NCBI GenBank assembly: GCA_030147855.1
Contig: JASBUO010000046.1
Location: 1 to 37,457 of the forward strand
Length of the DNA: 37,457 nucleotides
Reading direction: 5' to 3'
Source of the DNA: Gammaproteobacteria bacterium
GTDB taxonomy: Bacteria; Pseudomonadota; Gammaproteobacteria; Legionellales; Legionellaceae
Shown here: one piece after another, positions 1 to 11,060 of the stretch
Layout of the letters: the number at the start of each line of letters is the position of its first letter
How positions within the stretch are numbered: the first letter of the stretch is position 1
Translations under genes and position numbers: made by a program
The notes under the pieces: generated by a model
Told to the model about the DNA's origin: nothing
The model's input: only the letters and a program-made list of their open reading frames with translations
Databases searched by the model: none

Positions 1-4
1 GCCC

Positions 5-89
5 GGAGAGATGGCAGAGTGGTCGATTGCGGCGGTCTTGAAAACCGTTGAAGGGAAACCTTCCCAGGGTTCGAATCCCTGTCTCTCCG
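5..89 (+). tRNA. tRNA-Ser (UGA)
   Basis: A cloverleaf with a long variable arm and anticodon TGA (in the loop cttgaaa) fits tRNA-Ser for UCA codons. The acceptor stem GGAGAGA (5-11) pairs fully with TCTCTCC (82-88), with discriminator G at 89; the T arm is GGTTCGAATCC. The 3' CCA is not encoded: the next bases are CAT. The other five tRNAs in this window all carry CCA, so this one depends on tRNA nucleotidyltransferase. A decayed transposase and a small palindromic repeat follow within about 20-60 bp. Confidence 0.95.
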
Positions 90-105
90 CATATATTGTA
101 ACTCC

Positions 106-138
106 CCGCGTCATCCTGAGCGTAGCGAAGGATCTACT
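106..138. repeat. Small palindromic intergenic repeat (REP-like)
   Basis: The stretch cgtcatcctgagcgtagcg followed by aaggatct is an imperfect palindrome of the kind dispersed between genes in many proteobacteria. It lies between the tRNA-Ser gene and the transposase remnant. No second copy was noticed in this window; the assignment rests on its typical form. Confidence 0.4.
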
Positions 139-144
139 GTCTTA

Positions 145-435
145 AAAGTCAAGCTGAAAATGTCGCCAAAGCAGCGATAAGAAGTAGTATAGCTGCTCGC
201 TCTGGGGAGCGAGATAGGCTATTTTTGAGTCCGAGACCATAGTGAGGAGGACACTTCGTATCCCTAAAGTTTTCTTCTATCTGCTGCATGCGTTGCTTAT
301 AGATATGTGCAGCTTTCGATGCGATAACTTTATCTGTATTAATCCCGACTTAATCTGACATTTTACTTAATAAAGTGAGCGTTTCCGGTTTATCAAAAAC
401 GCCTGTCAGGTCAAGTTTGAATTTACTGCACAGGC
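145..435 (-). pseudogene. Decayed IS4-family transposase C-terminus
   Basis: Reading the minus strand gives a broken peptide with the segments IYKQRMQQIEENFRDTK, HYGLGLKNSLSRSPERAA and ILLLIAALATFSA. These match the C-terminal DDE region of IS4-family transposases, where the YxxRMQIEExFRDxK block holds the catalytic Glu. An extra Gln has been inserted (MQQIEE), and in-frame stops lie just before VGINTD and just after ATFSA. No start and no N-terminal half are present, so this is a non-functional remnant. It fills the gap between tRNA-Ser and kdsA. Confidence 0.75.
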
Positions 436-1263
436 TTAAAATTCAAGCTCACCAGACTGCTTAAACACAGCATCCAGTGCCATCAGCTGTTCAAGCAGTG
501 GCTTCATTTGATGCAAAGGCCAACTGTTTGGACCATCGCTTAATGCCTTATCTGGGTTCGGATGTGTTTCCATAAATACCCCTGAAATACCCGCCGCAAC
601 GGCCGCACGTGCAAGCACTGGCACAAACTCACGCTGCCCACCCGATGCACCACCGCTTGCACCCGGCAATTGCACGGAGTGTGTTGCATCAAATACAATA
701 GGGCATGCTGTTTCACGCATGATATGTAAAGCGCGCATATCAGACACTAAGTTGTTATAACCAAAGCTTGCGCCTCGTTCACATACCATAATGCTTTCAT
801 TGCCAACTGATTTTGCCTTTTCTACCACATGTCTCATTTCAGAAGGTGACAAGAATTGCCCCTTTTTAATGTTCACAGGCTTATTGGTTTTTGCAACTTT
901 TTGAATGAAATTCGTTTGACGACACAAAAATGCAGGGGTTTGTAGAACATCTACAACACTCGCCACTTCATCAAGCGGTGTGTCTTCATGTACATCCGTC
1001 AACACAGGCACTCCTACATTTTGCTTCACTTGCTCAAGAATACGAAGACCTGCTTCAATGCCTGGGCCACGATAACTTGCGCCCGATGAACGATTGGCTT
1101 TATCAAACGATGACTTATAAATAAAAGGAAGTTTTAGCTCGTCGCAAAGTGATTTTAAAAAACCGGCCGTTTCAAGCGCTAAGGCTTCACTTTCAATCAC
1201 ACAGGGCCCTGCAATCAAAAACAATGGCTGCTTCAGCCCAGCCTCAAAACCGCATAGATGCAT
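436..1263 (-). CDS. kdsA: 3-deoxy-8-phosphooctulonate synthase (KdsA)
   Basis: Cytoplasmic enzyme that condenses phosphoenolpyruvate with arabinose 5-phosphate to make Kdo 8-phosphate, the precursor of the Kdo sugar of LPS. At 275 aa it is close to the usual 275-285. Family motifs in order: IAGPCVIES near residue 20, [12 protein letters not shown], a [17 protein letters not shown] block, [15 protein letters not shown] and [16 protein letters not shown]. The Cys in GPCVIES marks the metal-dependent class (Aquifex type); the metal-independent E. coli enzyme has Asn there. It is the last gene of the rib-pyrG-kdsA string. Its ATG is 3 bp after the pyrG stop, and its ribosome binding site (AAGGAGT) lies in the last codons of pyrG, suggesting translational coupling. 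Confidence 0.95.
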   Translation of the reverse strand: MHLCGFEAGLKQPLFLIAGPCVIESEALALETAGFLKSLCDELKLPFIYKSSFDKANRSSGASYRGPGIEAGLRILEQVKQNVGVPVLTDVHEDTPLDEVASVVDVLQTPAFLCRQTNFIQKVAKTNKPVNIKKGQFLSPSEMRHVVEKAKSVGNESIMVCERGASFGYNNLVSDMRALHIMRETACPIVFDATHSVQLPGASGGASGGQREFVPVLARAAVAAGISGVFMETHPNPDKALSDGPNSWPLHQMKPLLEQLMALDAVFKQSGELEF

Positions 1264-1266
1264 ACT

Positions 1267-4138
<2,872 letters not shown>

Positions 4139-4142
<4 letters not shown>

Positions 4143-4786
4143 ACCAAAACCTCTTTGCCCTCACTGGGCTGTGCAAAAAGCGACAGTATAGTCGAATCTG
4201 ATAAAGAACCCAATTGGTGAACCACGATGCGAGCAATATAATCAAACTCAACATTCATATTTTGTCCCACCTGCCACGTAGATAATGTTGTTTTTGATAG
4301 GGTATGTGGAATCAACATCACTGTAATTGCGCTTTTACTAATTGCATTGATAGTTAAGCTCACACCATCAAGCACCACACTGCCTTTACGACACAAATAA
4401 CGCATATGCAAAGGTGTAAAGCCACCTATCTCCATTTCAACATAGTCCCCTTGTGGCTGCACACGTAAAAGTGTTGCAGTTGTGTCGACATGACCACTCA
4501 CATAATGCCCCCCTATTCTGTCAGATGCACGTAAAGACCGCTCAATATTGACCTTATTCCCCACCTGCAATTGGCCGAGGTTTGTCAGTGCATCTGTTTC
4601 AGGAGATATATCAAAAGCAAGCAAGCCCGCCTCATCGGGGATCCAAGTTAAACAAACCCCATTTACAGCAATGCTTTCGCCTGCCGTTAGCTCATCAAAA
4701 TTGGCTTCAAACACCAAGCGTATGCCAGACGCGTTAGGTGTTCGGCTTACCAAAGTACCACATGCCTCAACCAAACCAGTAAACAT
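4139..4786 (-). CDS. ribE: Riboflavin synthase alpha subunit
   Basis: Dismutates two molecules of 6,7-dimethyl-8-ribityllumazine to riboflavin; the last step of the pathway. At 215 aa it has the family length and two tandem lumazine-binding barrels: the first starts with the invariant MFTGLVE and contains ESIAVNGVCLT, the second contains GHYVSGHVDTTATL and GSVVLDGVSLTIN. GAGGAG lies 5 bp before the ATG. It sits 10 bp after ribD and overlaps ribBA by 4 bp, so ribD-ribE-ribBA are one transcription unit. The gene is called ribE or ribC depending on the species. Confidence 0.95.
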
Positions 4787-4796
4787 ATCAACTCCT

Positions 4797-5801
4797 CTAT
4801 TTATGCCAGTCTAGGGTCAGTTTAAAATTATCATCTAACGCATCACAGGTAACTTTTTCAGCACCTTCCAGGAGCCTGTCACCATGATAAAGTGGGGTTG
4901 CTTCATCCCCCAACTGTACTGGAACTATATACAAAATTGTGCGTTGCACGAGTTTCTCGCGATGCAAAGCACTAAATAATAGGCCACCTGCTTCAACCCA
5001 CACATCGTGATAACCGGTTTGCCCTAAATCGTCCAAAACTGCTTTTAAATCAATCTCACATGCATCAGGTGCACCGTGAAACAGTTGTAATGACTTCGCC
5101 GTCGTATGAATATACGCAGCAGGTGGAAGCTGTTTTTGTCTATCCAGTACTGCTATAGGCTTACTGATTACGTTCGAACCAATACGAGCATTTAAAAGAG
5201 GGTTGTCTTGTTGAATCGTTCGGGCGGTTGTCAAAATAACATCGGTATGCAAGCGCGCTTTGTGTGTGAATTCAGCACATGCTGCATTTGATAACTGTAC
5301 TCGCTCACCATTCTTACCAGCAATTTTTCCATCTAAACTTTGCGCCATCTTAACCGTCACCCAGGGTCTACCCGTTTGCACCCAAAAAGCATAACTAGCA
5401 TAAAAAGTATCGATTTCTGGTAAAGGGTAATGCAGCACATCAATGCCACACGCTGAAAGCTGCTTGGGTGTATCATTAGAAGCCACTATCGGATTTGGAT
5501 CACGATACCCATAAACCACTTGCTTGAAACGTCGGCTTATCACACCTTCCACACAAGGGGGCGTGCGCCCCCAGTGATTACACGGCTCAAGGGTGACATA
5601 CAGGGTAATATTTGAACAATTGTCAGGTAACTGTTGAAACAATAACTGCTCGGCATGCGGGTGCCCCATTCCAGGATGAGAAGCTTGTGCTATAATTCTC
5701 CCATCAGTCACCGCAACAGCACCAACAGCTGGGTTGGGTGCCGCGACACCACGCCCTAGCCAGGCTTGTTTGAGAGCCGCTTGCATGAATGGTCCGTGCA
5801 T
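4797..5801 (-). CDS. ribD: Riboflavin deaminase/reductase (RibD)
   Basis: Bifunctional second and third steps of riboflavin synthesis: deamination of the GTP cyclohydrolase II product, then NADPH reduction of the ribose side chain. The N-terminal deaminase has the zinc site HPHAEQ and LEPCNHWGRTPPC; the C-terminal reductase begins near VTVKMAQSLDGKIAG. At 334 aa it is somewhat shorter than the E. coli enzyme (367). The usual SxWIT stretch after the reductase start reads differently here (ERVQLSN). The first ATG has GGTGA upstream; an ATG five codons later is possible. First gene of the minus-strand rib string. The spacer to the divergent bepA-like gene is only about 60 bp and has no room for an FMN riboswitch. 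Confidence 0.93.
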   Translation of the reverse strand: MHGPFMQAALKQAWLGRGVAAPNPAVGAVAVTDGRIIAQASHPGMGHPHAEQLLFQQLPDNCSNITLYVTLEPCNHWGRTPPCVEGVISRRFKQVVYGYRDPNPIVASNDTPKQLSACGIDVLHYPLPEIDTFYASYAFWVQTGRPWVTVKMAQSLDGKIAGKNGERVQLSNAACAEFTHKARLHTDVILTTARTIQQDNPLLNARIGSNVISKPIAVLDRQKQLPPAAYIHTTAKSLQLFHGAPDACEIDLKAVLDDLGQTGYHDVWVEAGGLLFSALHREKLVQRTILYIVPVQLGDEATPLYHGDRLLEGAEKVTCDALDDNFKLTLDWHK

Positions 5802-5864
5802 AATTCAGTCACCGTAAAAAAAGTGTGTGTATGATAACAAATTATTCAATTTTTGAGTAGCCTC

Positions 5865-7286
5865 ATGACACGATACATCGCTTATCAAAGCTCATTTCCC
5901 TCCTCCAAAACAGTACTGGCTTCTATTTTTTTATACCTATTCTTTTTTGTAACCCAATGCCTTGCCTTCTCCCCCTACTCCAACAATGAACTCGATGAGC
6001 TTGAAAAAGAGTTTATCGAACAAATTAATGGATCTAGTAGTGTATTGAGAGATCCTTTAACCAATCAATATATTAGCCGACTTGGAAAACGGCTCAGTGC
6101 ACAAACAGATGTCTCACCATCCCCAACTTTCTTCATTGTAAAGTCTGATGAAATTAACGCTTTTGCCGGTCCTGGCGGACATATTGGCATCAATAGCACA
6201 CTCTTTTTAATCAGCGAACATGAGAGTGAGCTCGCCGCTGTTATGGCTCATGAAATTGCGCATGTGAGACAACACCACTTATATCATATGCTTGAACATC
6301 AGCACCGCATGAAAATTCCAATGCTCGCATCGCTGCTTGCCGGCATCGCACTTGGCGCTATTAATCCGGCACTTGGTCAAGGAGCCGTTATGGCAGCTCT
6401 CGGTGGCTTTGCCCAAGACAGTATTAACTTTATTCGTGCAAATGAAAAAGAAGCCGACCGAATCGGCATAGACATGCTAAAACGCGCGGGATTCAACCCC
6501 CGTGGTATGATTCAATTTTTTAAGCGTATGCAAGAAAGCTCGCGCTATTATTCCGCCAATATCCCCGCTATTTTGCGTACACATCCACTGGATGATGATA
6601 GAATTGCAGAGGCAGAAAACCGTACACACAGCCATACAACACATACAAACTCTGACAGTTTACAGTACCAGCTCACCAAAGAACGCATTCGAAACCTCAC
6701 TGCCTCAAAAAACCCTAAAAAGTTGTTGGACTACTACGCTGCGCACTGTCCAACCCTTGAAAGCAATAACAATCCTTGTCTTTACGGACGCGCACTCACA
6801 CTCCTTTACTCGAACCAGGCTGAAAAAGCCGCAGAAATTTTGCACACGCTCGTTGCCGAACATCGCGATAACTTATATTACGAAATTGCATTGGCAGAAG
6901 CTGAAACTAAGCTTAAAAAGCACACTGATGCAATTGCACGCCTTCAACTACTTTTAAAAGACCACCCCGAAAACTACGCGCTCACCACAGCACTTGCAGA
7001 CGCTTTTTCTGCGGCAAATCAGCCGAGTCGCGCTGCACAACTCTTGCTCCAGGCACACCGCACTTTTCCAAAAGACCTACCTGTTTGTTACGCACTTGCG
7101 CGTGCTACTGCTGATAATGATGACAAAGCATATGCCTATTTTACCTATGCCGAATGCCATCTGTTACAAGGTAATACAAAAGAAGCACGTAGACTCTTTA
7201 AGCTTGCAGGTACCCTCTCTCCCAAAGATAAGTTTTTGCAAGCACGAATTAGTGCAAAACTAGATGATATCAAGCTTGATAAATAG
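5865..7286 (+). CDS. bepA: Periplasmic M48 metalloprotease with TPR domain (BepA-like)
   Basis: Probable periplasmic zinc protease of the BepA/YfgC family, which in E. coli aids or degrades stalled LptD and protects outer-membrane assembly. The precursor has an N-terminal signal segment (VLASIFLYLFFFVTQCLA). The M48 domain has HEIAH with flanking MAHEIAHVRQHH, and the third zinc ligand Glu in NEKEADRIGIDML. The C-terminal half is made of tetratricopeptide-like helices. Total length of about 473 aa compares with 487 in E. coli. I chose the ATG at 5865; an in-frame TTG at 5853 would add four residues but has no visible ribosome binding site. The 3' end overlaps the convergent GGDEF gene by 17 bp. 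Confidence 0.88.
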   Translation: MTRYIAYQSSFPSSKTVLASIFLYLFFFVTQCLAFSPYSNNELDELEKEFIEQINGSSSVLRDPLTNQYISRLGKRLSAQTDVSPSPTFFIVKSDEINAFAGPGGHIGINSTLFLISEHESELAAVMAHEIAHVRQHHLYHMLEHQHRMKIPMLASLLAGIALGAINPALGQGAVMAALGGFAQDSINFIRANEKEADRIGIDMLKRAGFNPRGMIQFFKRMQESSRYYSANIPAILRTHPLDDDRIAEAENRTHSHTTHTNSDSLQYQLTKERIRNLTASKNPKKLLDYYAAHCPTLESNNNPCLYGRALTLLYSNQAEKAAEILHTLVAEHRDNLYYEIALAEAETKLKKHTDAIARLQLLLKDHPENYALTTALADAFSAANQPSRAAQLLLQAHRTFPKDLPVCYALARATADNDDKAYAYFTYAECHLLQGNTKEARRLFKLAGTLSPKDKFLQARISAKLDDIKLDK

Positions 7287-8607
7287 TATAGGTGTTCTTT
7301 TGATGGTGCTTTGCTGCGTACATTGCTTCATCTGCATGTTTCAATAATGTATCAACCGATTGTCCTGCGTCAGGATATACAGCCACGCCAATACTGATTG
7401 TCACTGAAATAGTACGTTCTCCAGTAAAAATAGGGGTTGCAACGACTTCTAATAACTTGTTCAGTGTCGCTGCTAAATCTTTTTCAGTAGTTGTATCTTC
7501 TAAAATTAAACAAAACTCATCTCCTGAAAAACGTGCAAAAAAATCGTTGCTTCGTATAACTTGAGACACTTCATCGGCAATATGTCGAAGCACCAAGTCC
7601 CCCACATGATGTCCATATTTATCATTAATGACTTTAAATCCATCACAGTCCATAAAACATACTGAAAAAGGAGCATGGCGTCTCATCGCACGCTTCAAAA
7701 CTGTACTTAAATGATCTAGGCAATGTCTCCGATTAGGCAGGTTCGTCACACCATCAAATAAGGCCAATTGTTTCAAATGCGCGACATAGTTGGAGTCTAG
7801 TACAAGAGACTTTTTCTGACGCAACGTAATTCCCCACCAGAAAAGAAGTCCTAGGCACCCAACGGCAACCATCAAAAAAAGACGAAAACCGCCTCTAAAA
7901 CTTGACTTAATGTAGGCGCCACTCGGATATACATGAATTTTCCACTCTGTACCCAAAAAAGAAAATTGCTTTGAATAAATCCAAGAAAAATCCCATGCAT
8001 ATGGAGTAAACTCGGACAGTTGTCCTTCCATTAAGGCAAGAAAATACCCCTTCATTTGCTCTTTTTTAAGGTGTTCATTTAAAGTCGTTTTTAAGTTTAA
8101 TACAGCAAACATATGCAAGCGTGGGCTGTACACACATAACATACCATTCATTGGAATAAGCGTCATTTTTCTATATATCTTAACCTGATTTGCATGCGTC
8201 ACTAACGCCTCATCGCACGCTTCTTTTGCCATACGCCCTTGATTGTGTAAGGTATAAGGGTTAAACAAGACCAATGCGCTGCTACCTTCTCCTGCAGGTG
8301 GTAATATAAATGATTCTAGCCCATGAATTTTCTGAAATTGCAGATTTAAATCGTCAATGAATGCATCATACACGCTATATTGCTTTTGCTCGGCATTGGC
8401 AAACAGCGCTTCAATCGACACCAAATCTTCAAGTGAACGTGCTGAAAAACCATTGACGAGCCTATCTGCTGTTCGCACAGCCTCTTGCTGCAACCGCTTA
8501 ATCTCATAAGGTTTAATAACCAGCTTCCAACCGAGGAAAAAAAGCAAAGGGCTCAGTAACAAAAACCCCCACTTCCAAACATTAGACGCTATGCTAGGGT
8601 ATGACAT
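7270..8607 (-). CDS. Membrane-anchored GGDEF protein (probable diguanylate cyclase)
   Basis: Probable inner-membrane enzyme that makes cyclic di-GMP from GTP. Starting at the ATG at 8607 (AGGAG nine bases upstream; an ATG 11 codons further out lacks a site) it is 445 aa. Order: a membrane helix (WGFLLLSPLLFFLGWKLVI), a periplasmic sensor region of about 220 residues that I do not recognise, a second helix (FRLFLMVAVGCLGLLFWWG), then the GGDEF domain from about 280. The active-site signature is SGDEF, and the allosteric I-site RxxD (RSND) lies exactly five residues upstream. SGDEF variants can be active. No EAL domain. It follows ycaR on the same strand after about 150 bp. Confidence 0.9.
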   Translation of the reverse strand: MSYPSIASNVWKWGFLLLSPLLFFLGWKLVIKPYEIKRLQQEAVRTADRLVNGFSARSLEDLVSIEALFANAEQKQYSVYDAFIDDLNLQFQKIHGLESFILPPAGEGSSALVLFNPYTLHNQGRMAKEACDEALVTHANQVKIYRKMTLIPMNGMLCVYSPRLHMFAVLNLKTTLNEHLKKEQMKGYFLALMEGQLSEFTPYAWDFSWIYSKQFSFLGTEWKIHVYPSGAYIKSSFRGGFRLFLMVAVGCLGLLFWWGITLRQKKSLVLDSNYVAHLKQLALFDGVTNLPNRRHCLDHLSTVLKRAMRRHAPFSVCFMDCDGFKVINDKYGHHVGDLVLRHIADEVSQVIRSNDFFARFSGDEFCLILEDTTTEKDLAATLNKLLEVVATPIFTGERTISVTISIGVAVYPDAGQSVDTLLKHADEAMYAAKHHQKNTYTIYQA

Positions 8608-8760
8608 GGGGCAGCACTCCTGTCTGCATGAGCGACACATCGCTCTCCATATGTAAACCCAAGCGGCCGTTTCACATCAAAATTCAGCCTGGCCACTCGT
8701 GCCTATTAAATAATCAAAAACTATCTATTTTGCAACCAGCTTACCAAGCTTTTAATCAGT

Positions 8761-8940
8761 TCACAAAGATTCTTTTTCTTCAAGCGTTAGTGCACGTGCT
8801 TCTTGCTCAAGCATTACAGGAATGCCATCACGAATAGGGTATGCAAGTCTATCAAAGCCACAAATCAACTCTTCTTGCTTTTGCAATAACTTCCCTTGGC
8901 ATAAGGGGCACGCAAGCATGACTAATAATTTTTTATCCAT
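8761..8940 (-). CDS. ycaR: Trm112/YcaR-family small protein
   Basis: A 59-aa protein of the UPF0434/Trm112-like family, beginning [18 protein letters not shown] and ending in the usual [11 protein letters not shown] segment. The first Cys pair (CPLC) is kept; the second position reads [13 protein letters not shown], with a single Cys, as is common in bacterial members. Bacterial members have no firm function; eukaryotic Trm112 activates methyltransferases. The ATG at 8940 has a near-perfect AGGAGGT five bases upstream; a GTG six bases further out overlaps that site and is unlikely. It overlaps the tsaB stop by 8 bp, so fdxA-tsaB-ycaR look co-transcribed. Confidence 0.88.
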   Translation of the reverse strand: MDKKLLVMLACPLCQGKLLQKQEELICGFDRLAYPIRDGIPVMLEQEARALTLEEKESL

Positions 8941-9574
8941 GCACACCTCCTGTCACTTGATCACGCACATACACAGGCATCGCTTTTTCAGCGGAAACTG
9001 CCTTAATACCACCTAGTTCAACCATCTCTATCATTGTACTCGCATCTGGATGCACATTATGTTGACTCACAACTGCCTCACGTAAGATTTCTGGTAATTG
9101 ATTAAGATAAGGCTCAAAACCTACGCCAGCCAAAAGAATCTCTGTCGCTTCTGGTACGTGCACATCACAAGGAGGGCTCACTACCACATTCATACTGGGC
9201 CCAAATGCCCAGTATAACTGATTCATTCTTGCATCTAACATTGCAAGTACTGGCTTTTCAAATTGGCGCACAGCATGCACAATCGCGTGCAAACCACCAA
9301 CCGGAAAAAGCGGTAAGTCATGTGCATATGCAAGGCCCTTCGCAACACTACATGCAATACGAATGCCAGTAAAGCTTCCCGGTCCTTCCCCAAATACGAT
9401 GCCATCTAATGCACCAAAACACGCATCTGCTTCAGCTAATAACGCTTCAATCATCACCAACAACACACGTGCATGTTGCCGCGTGCTCATTTCTTCTGAT
9501 GTGAACAGCTTTCCTTGAAAACGCAGCGCCAAAGAAGCCCGCGACGTTGACGTATCAATGGCAAGCAAGTTCAT
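8933..9574 (-). CDS. tsaB: tRNA t6A-modification protein TsaB
   Basis: Partner of TsaD and TsaE in forming N6-threonylcarbamoyladenosine at position 37 of ANN-decoding tRNAs; an inactive relative of TsaD that serves as its scaffold. Seen: the ASKHA-fold start [17 protein letters not shown] and the diagnostic [21 protein letters not shown] near residue 70. Length 213 aa, near the usual 220-235. Its ATG overlaps the fdxA stop as ATGA, and its end overlaps ycaR by 8 bp. The C-terminal part is variable, as in the family. Confidence 0.93.
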   Translation of the reverse strand: MNLLAIDTSTSRASLALRFQGKLFTSEEMSTRQHARVLLVMIEALLAEADACFGALDGIVFGEGPGSFTGIRIACSVAKGLAYAHDLPLFPVGGLHAIVHAVRQFEKPVLAMLDARMNQLYWAFGPSMNVVVSPPCDVHVPEATEILLAGVGFEPYLNQLPEILREAVVSQHNVHPDASTMIEMVELGGIKAVSAEKAMPVYVRDQVTGGVHG

Positions 9575-9909
9575 TTTTCAGGCCATTCCCGTTCTAAATA
9601 TTGTAATTTATCAGGTTTATTTTCCCATTCCTTTGCATCTGGCGGCCCATCTTTTTGAACCGTAATATTAGGCCATGCTTCTGCAAGCGTCGCATTCAAC
9701 TCTAAAAATGGGCGCTGCTCATCGGTTAAGTCATCTTCTGAGACAATAGCATTAACCGGACACTCCGGTTCACACAATGCACAATCAATACATTCATCGG
9801 GATGAATCACCAAAAAATTGGGACCTTCATAAAAACAATCAACAGGACATACTTCAACACAATCAGTATACTTACATTTAATGCACTGCTCTGTTACAAG
9901 AAACGTCAT
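9571..9909 (-). CDS. fdxA: 7Fe ferredoxin FdxA
   Basis: Small electron carrier with one [3Fe-4S] and one [4Fe-4S] cluster. The N-terminal half has [21 protein letters not shown] and the second cluster motif [12 protein letters not shown]. The 112-aa length, the acidic pI and the C-terminal extension after the clusters match the FdxA family of Pseudomonas, Azotobacter and Legionella. GGGAGGT lies six bases before the ATG. First gene of the fdxA-tsaB-ycaR unit; the functional link to the other two is unclear, and they may only share a promoter. Confidence 0.95.
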   Translation of the reverse strand: MTFLVTEQCIKCKYTDCVEVCPVDCFYEGPNFLVIHPDECIDCALCEPECPVNAIVSEDDLTDEQRPFLELNATLAEAWPNITVQKDGPPDAKEWENKPDKLQYLEREWPEK

Positions 9910-10030
9910 GCTTTACCTCCCGAGTTAAGGACACCAACATTATCGGGGAGAGATTAAAACATAATTGCAGGGGGTTATGCTAGAGCGGCGAATGATTTGT
10001 TTTAAAACATATATGCAGAAACATGAAGTA

Positions 10031-10117
10031 TGGTGCCCAGGGCCGGAGTCGAACCGGCACGAGATTGCTCTCGAGGGATTTTAAGTCCCTTGCGTCTACC
10101 TGTTTCGCCACCTGGGC
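10031..10117 (-). tRNA. tRNA-Leu (UAA)
   Basis: An 87-base class II tRNA with anticodon TAA (GGGACTTAAAATCCC arm). Acceptor GCCCAGG pairs fully with CCTGGGC, the T loop is TTCGACT, and CCA is encoded. Third gene of the Gly-Cys-Leu array. Confidence 0.97.
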
Positions 10118-10125
10118 ATACATCT

Positions 10126-10199
10126 TGGAGGCTCGGGCCGGAATCGAACCGGCGTACACGGCTTTGCAGGCCGCTGCATAACCACTCTGCCACCAAGCC
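10126..10199 (-). tRNA. tRNA-Cys (GCA)
   Basis: A 74-base tRNA with anticodon GCA in the loop CTGCAAA. Acceptor GGCTTGG pairs with CCGAGCC, with one U-G wobble; CCA is encoded. It lies 8 bp before tRNA-Leu and is separated from tRNA-Gly by a terminator-like hairpin. Confidence 0.97.
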
Positions 10200-10208
10200 T
10201 GTGAATAC

Positions 10209-10231
10209 AAAAAAAGCGACAAGGGTCGCTT
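10209..10231 (-). terminator. Intrinsic terminator between tRNA-Gly and tRNA-Cys
   Basis: On the minus strand AAGCGAC, loop CCTT, GTCGCTT form a perfect 7-bp stem followed by a run of seven T. It lies 6 bp after tRNA-Gly and before tRNA-Cys, so part of the transcription from the tRNA promoter should stop after tRNA-Gly. Confidence 0.75.
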
Positions 10232-10236
10232 CATTT

Positions 10237-10311
10237 TGGAGCGGGAAACGAGGTTCGAACTCGCGACCCCAACCTTGGCAAGGTTGTGCTCTACCAATGA
10301 GCTATTCCAGC
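10237..10311 (-). tRNA. tRNA-Gly (GCC)
   Basis: A 75-base tRNA with anticodon GCC (CCTTGCCAAGG arm), T loop TTCGAAC and encoded CCA. The acceptor 5' strand is GCTGGAA and the 3' strand TTCCCGC, giving a U3-C70 mismatch where most bacteria have G3-C70. The rest of the cloverleaf is regular. First gene of the array, directly under a strong promoter. Confidence 0.95.
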
Positions 10312-10328
10312 ATCATCAACGAGGGGGA

Positions 10329-10356
10329 ATTCTACCCGAAACTACTGTTCTGTCAA
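10329..10356 (-). promoter_or_regulatory. Promoter of the tRNA-Gly-Cys-Leu array
   Basis: On the minus strand a perfect -35 TTGACA is followed after 16 bp by TAGAAT. The bases after the -10 are C-rich (TCCCCC), the GC-rich discriminator typical of stringently controlled stable-RNA promoters. The expected start is about 10-12 bp before tRNA-Gly. Confidence 0.7.
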
Positions 10357-10377
10357 CCCTACGTTTAATAATAAAAG

Positions 10378-10950
10378 CTATTTTTTATTGAGTAACACAG
10401 GCCTTGCAACAATCAAGTAGGCAACCATAGACCAAATGGTTAAAATAGCAGCCACATACAGGAACACAACACCCAATATCCCTAATATCCCTGACATTGA
10501 AAAAGCAGGAGGAAATGCAAGCAATAATATCAACGCTATCATTTGTACCGCCGTCTTCACTTTACCCACATAACTCACAGCAACACTCGCTCTATTGCCA
10601 ATTTCCGCCATCCACTCTCTCAGTGCTGAAATCACAATTTCACGACCCACAATAACAATAGCAGGCAATGTAATATAGCCTCTATCTCCAGCACCAACCA
10701 ACAGTAACAATGTTGATGCAACCAATAGCTTGTCAGCAACCGGATCTAAAAAAGCACCAAACGATGTCATTTGCCCAAGCTTTCTTGCACAATATCCATC
10801 TAGCCAATCCGTAAAACTTGCTATCATAAAAATAATAGCAGCCCCCGCATGCGCCCAAGGCCACGGAAGATAAAATACAAAAATAAATACAGGAATTAGT
10901 ACAATACGTGCAAGTGTTAACGAATTAGGTAAAGTGGTTAATATGCTCAC
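10378..10950 (-). CDS. pgsA: CDP-diacylglycerol-glycerol-3-phosphate phosphatidyltransferase
   Basis: Inner-membrane enzyme that makes phosphatidylglycerol phosphate, committing CDP-diacylglycerol to anionic phospholipids. The CDP-alcohol phosphotransferase signature is complete: DGYCARKLGQMTSFGAFLDP followed by VADK. The protein has several hydrophobic helices. I prefer the GTG at 10950 (product begins MSILTTLPNSLTLARI, 190 aa), which has GAGG six bases upstream and matches the family start; an ATG at 11001 would add a basic 17-residue extension not usual in PgsA. Confidence 0.93.
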   Translation of the reverse strand: MSILTTLPNSLTLARIVLIPVFIFVFYLPWPWAHAGAAIIFMIASFTDWLDGYCARKLGQMTSFGAFLDPVADKLLVASTLLLLVGAGDRGYITLPAIVIVGREIVISALREWMAEIGNRASVAVSYVGKVKTAVQMIALILLLAFPPAFSMSGILGILGVVFLYVAAILTIWSMVAYLIVARPVLLNKK

Positions 10951-10989
10951 GAACTTCCTCTCCCCTTTGTAAAAACATACTTTTTTGCC

Positions 10990-11035
10990 ATTCCCGCGCA
11001 ATTATGTGTCACTCCCACACAGGCGGGAATCCATA
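10990..11035. repeat. REP-like palindromic repeat
   Basis: The arms attcccgc (10990-10997) and gcgggaat (11023-11030), with the text cactcccacacaggcggg between them, have the form of the widespread intergenic repeat cattcccgcgnaggcgggaatcca. It lies in the pgsA/HAD spacer, upstream of the preferred pgsA start. Confidence 0.45.
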
Positions 11036-11060
11036 TACAAAAGCATCTTAGGTGTATACC

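Noticed and set aside
5802-5864. FMN riboswitch upstream of ribD
   Set aside because: The spacer to the divergent gene is too short and lacks the conserved RFN elements.
9980-10368. Frames across the tRNA array on both strands
   Set aside because: They only translate the tRNA genes and their complements.
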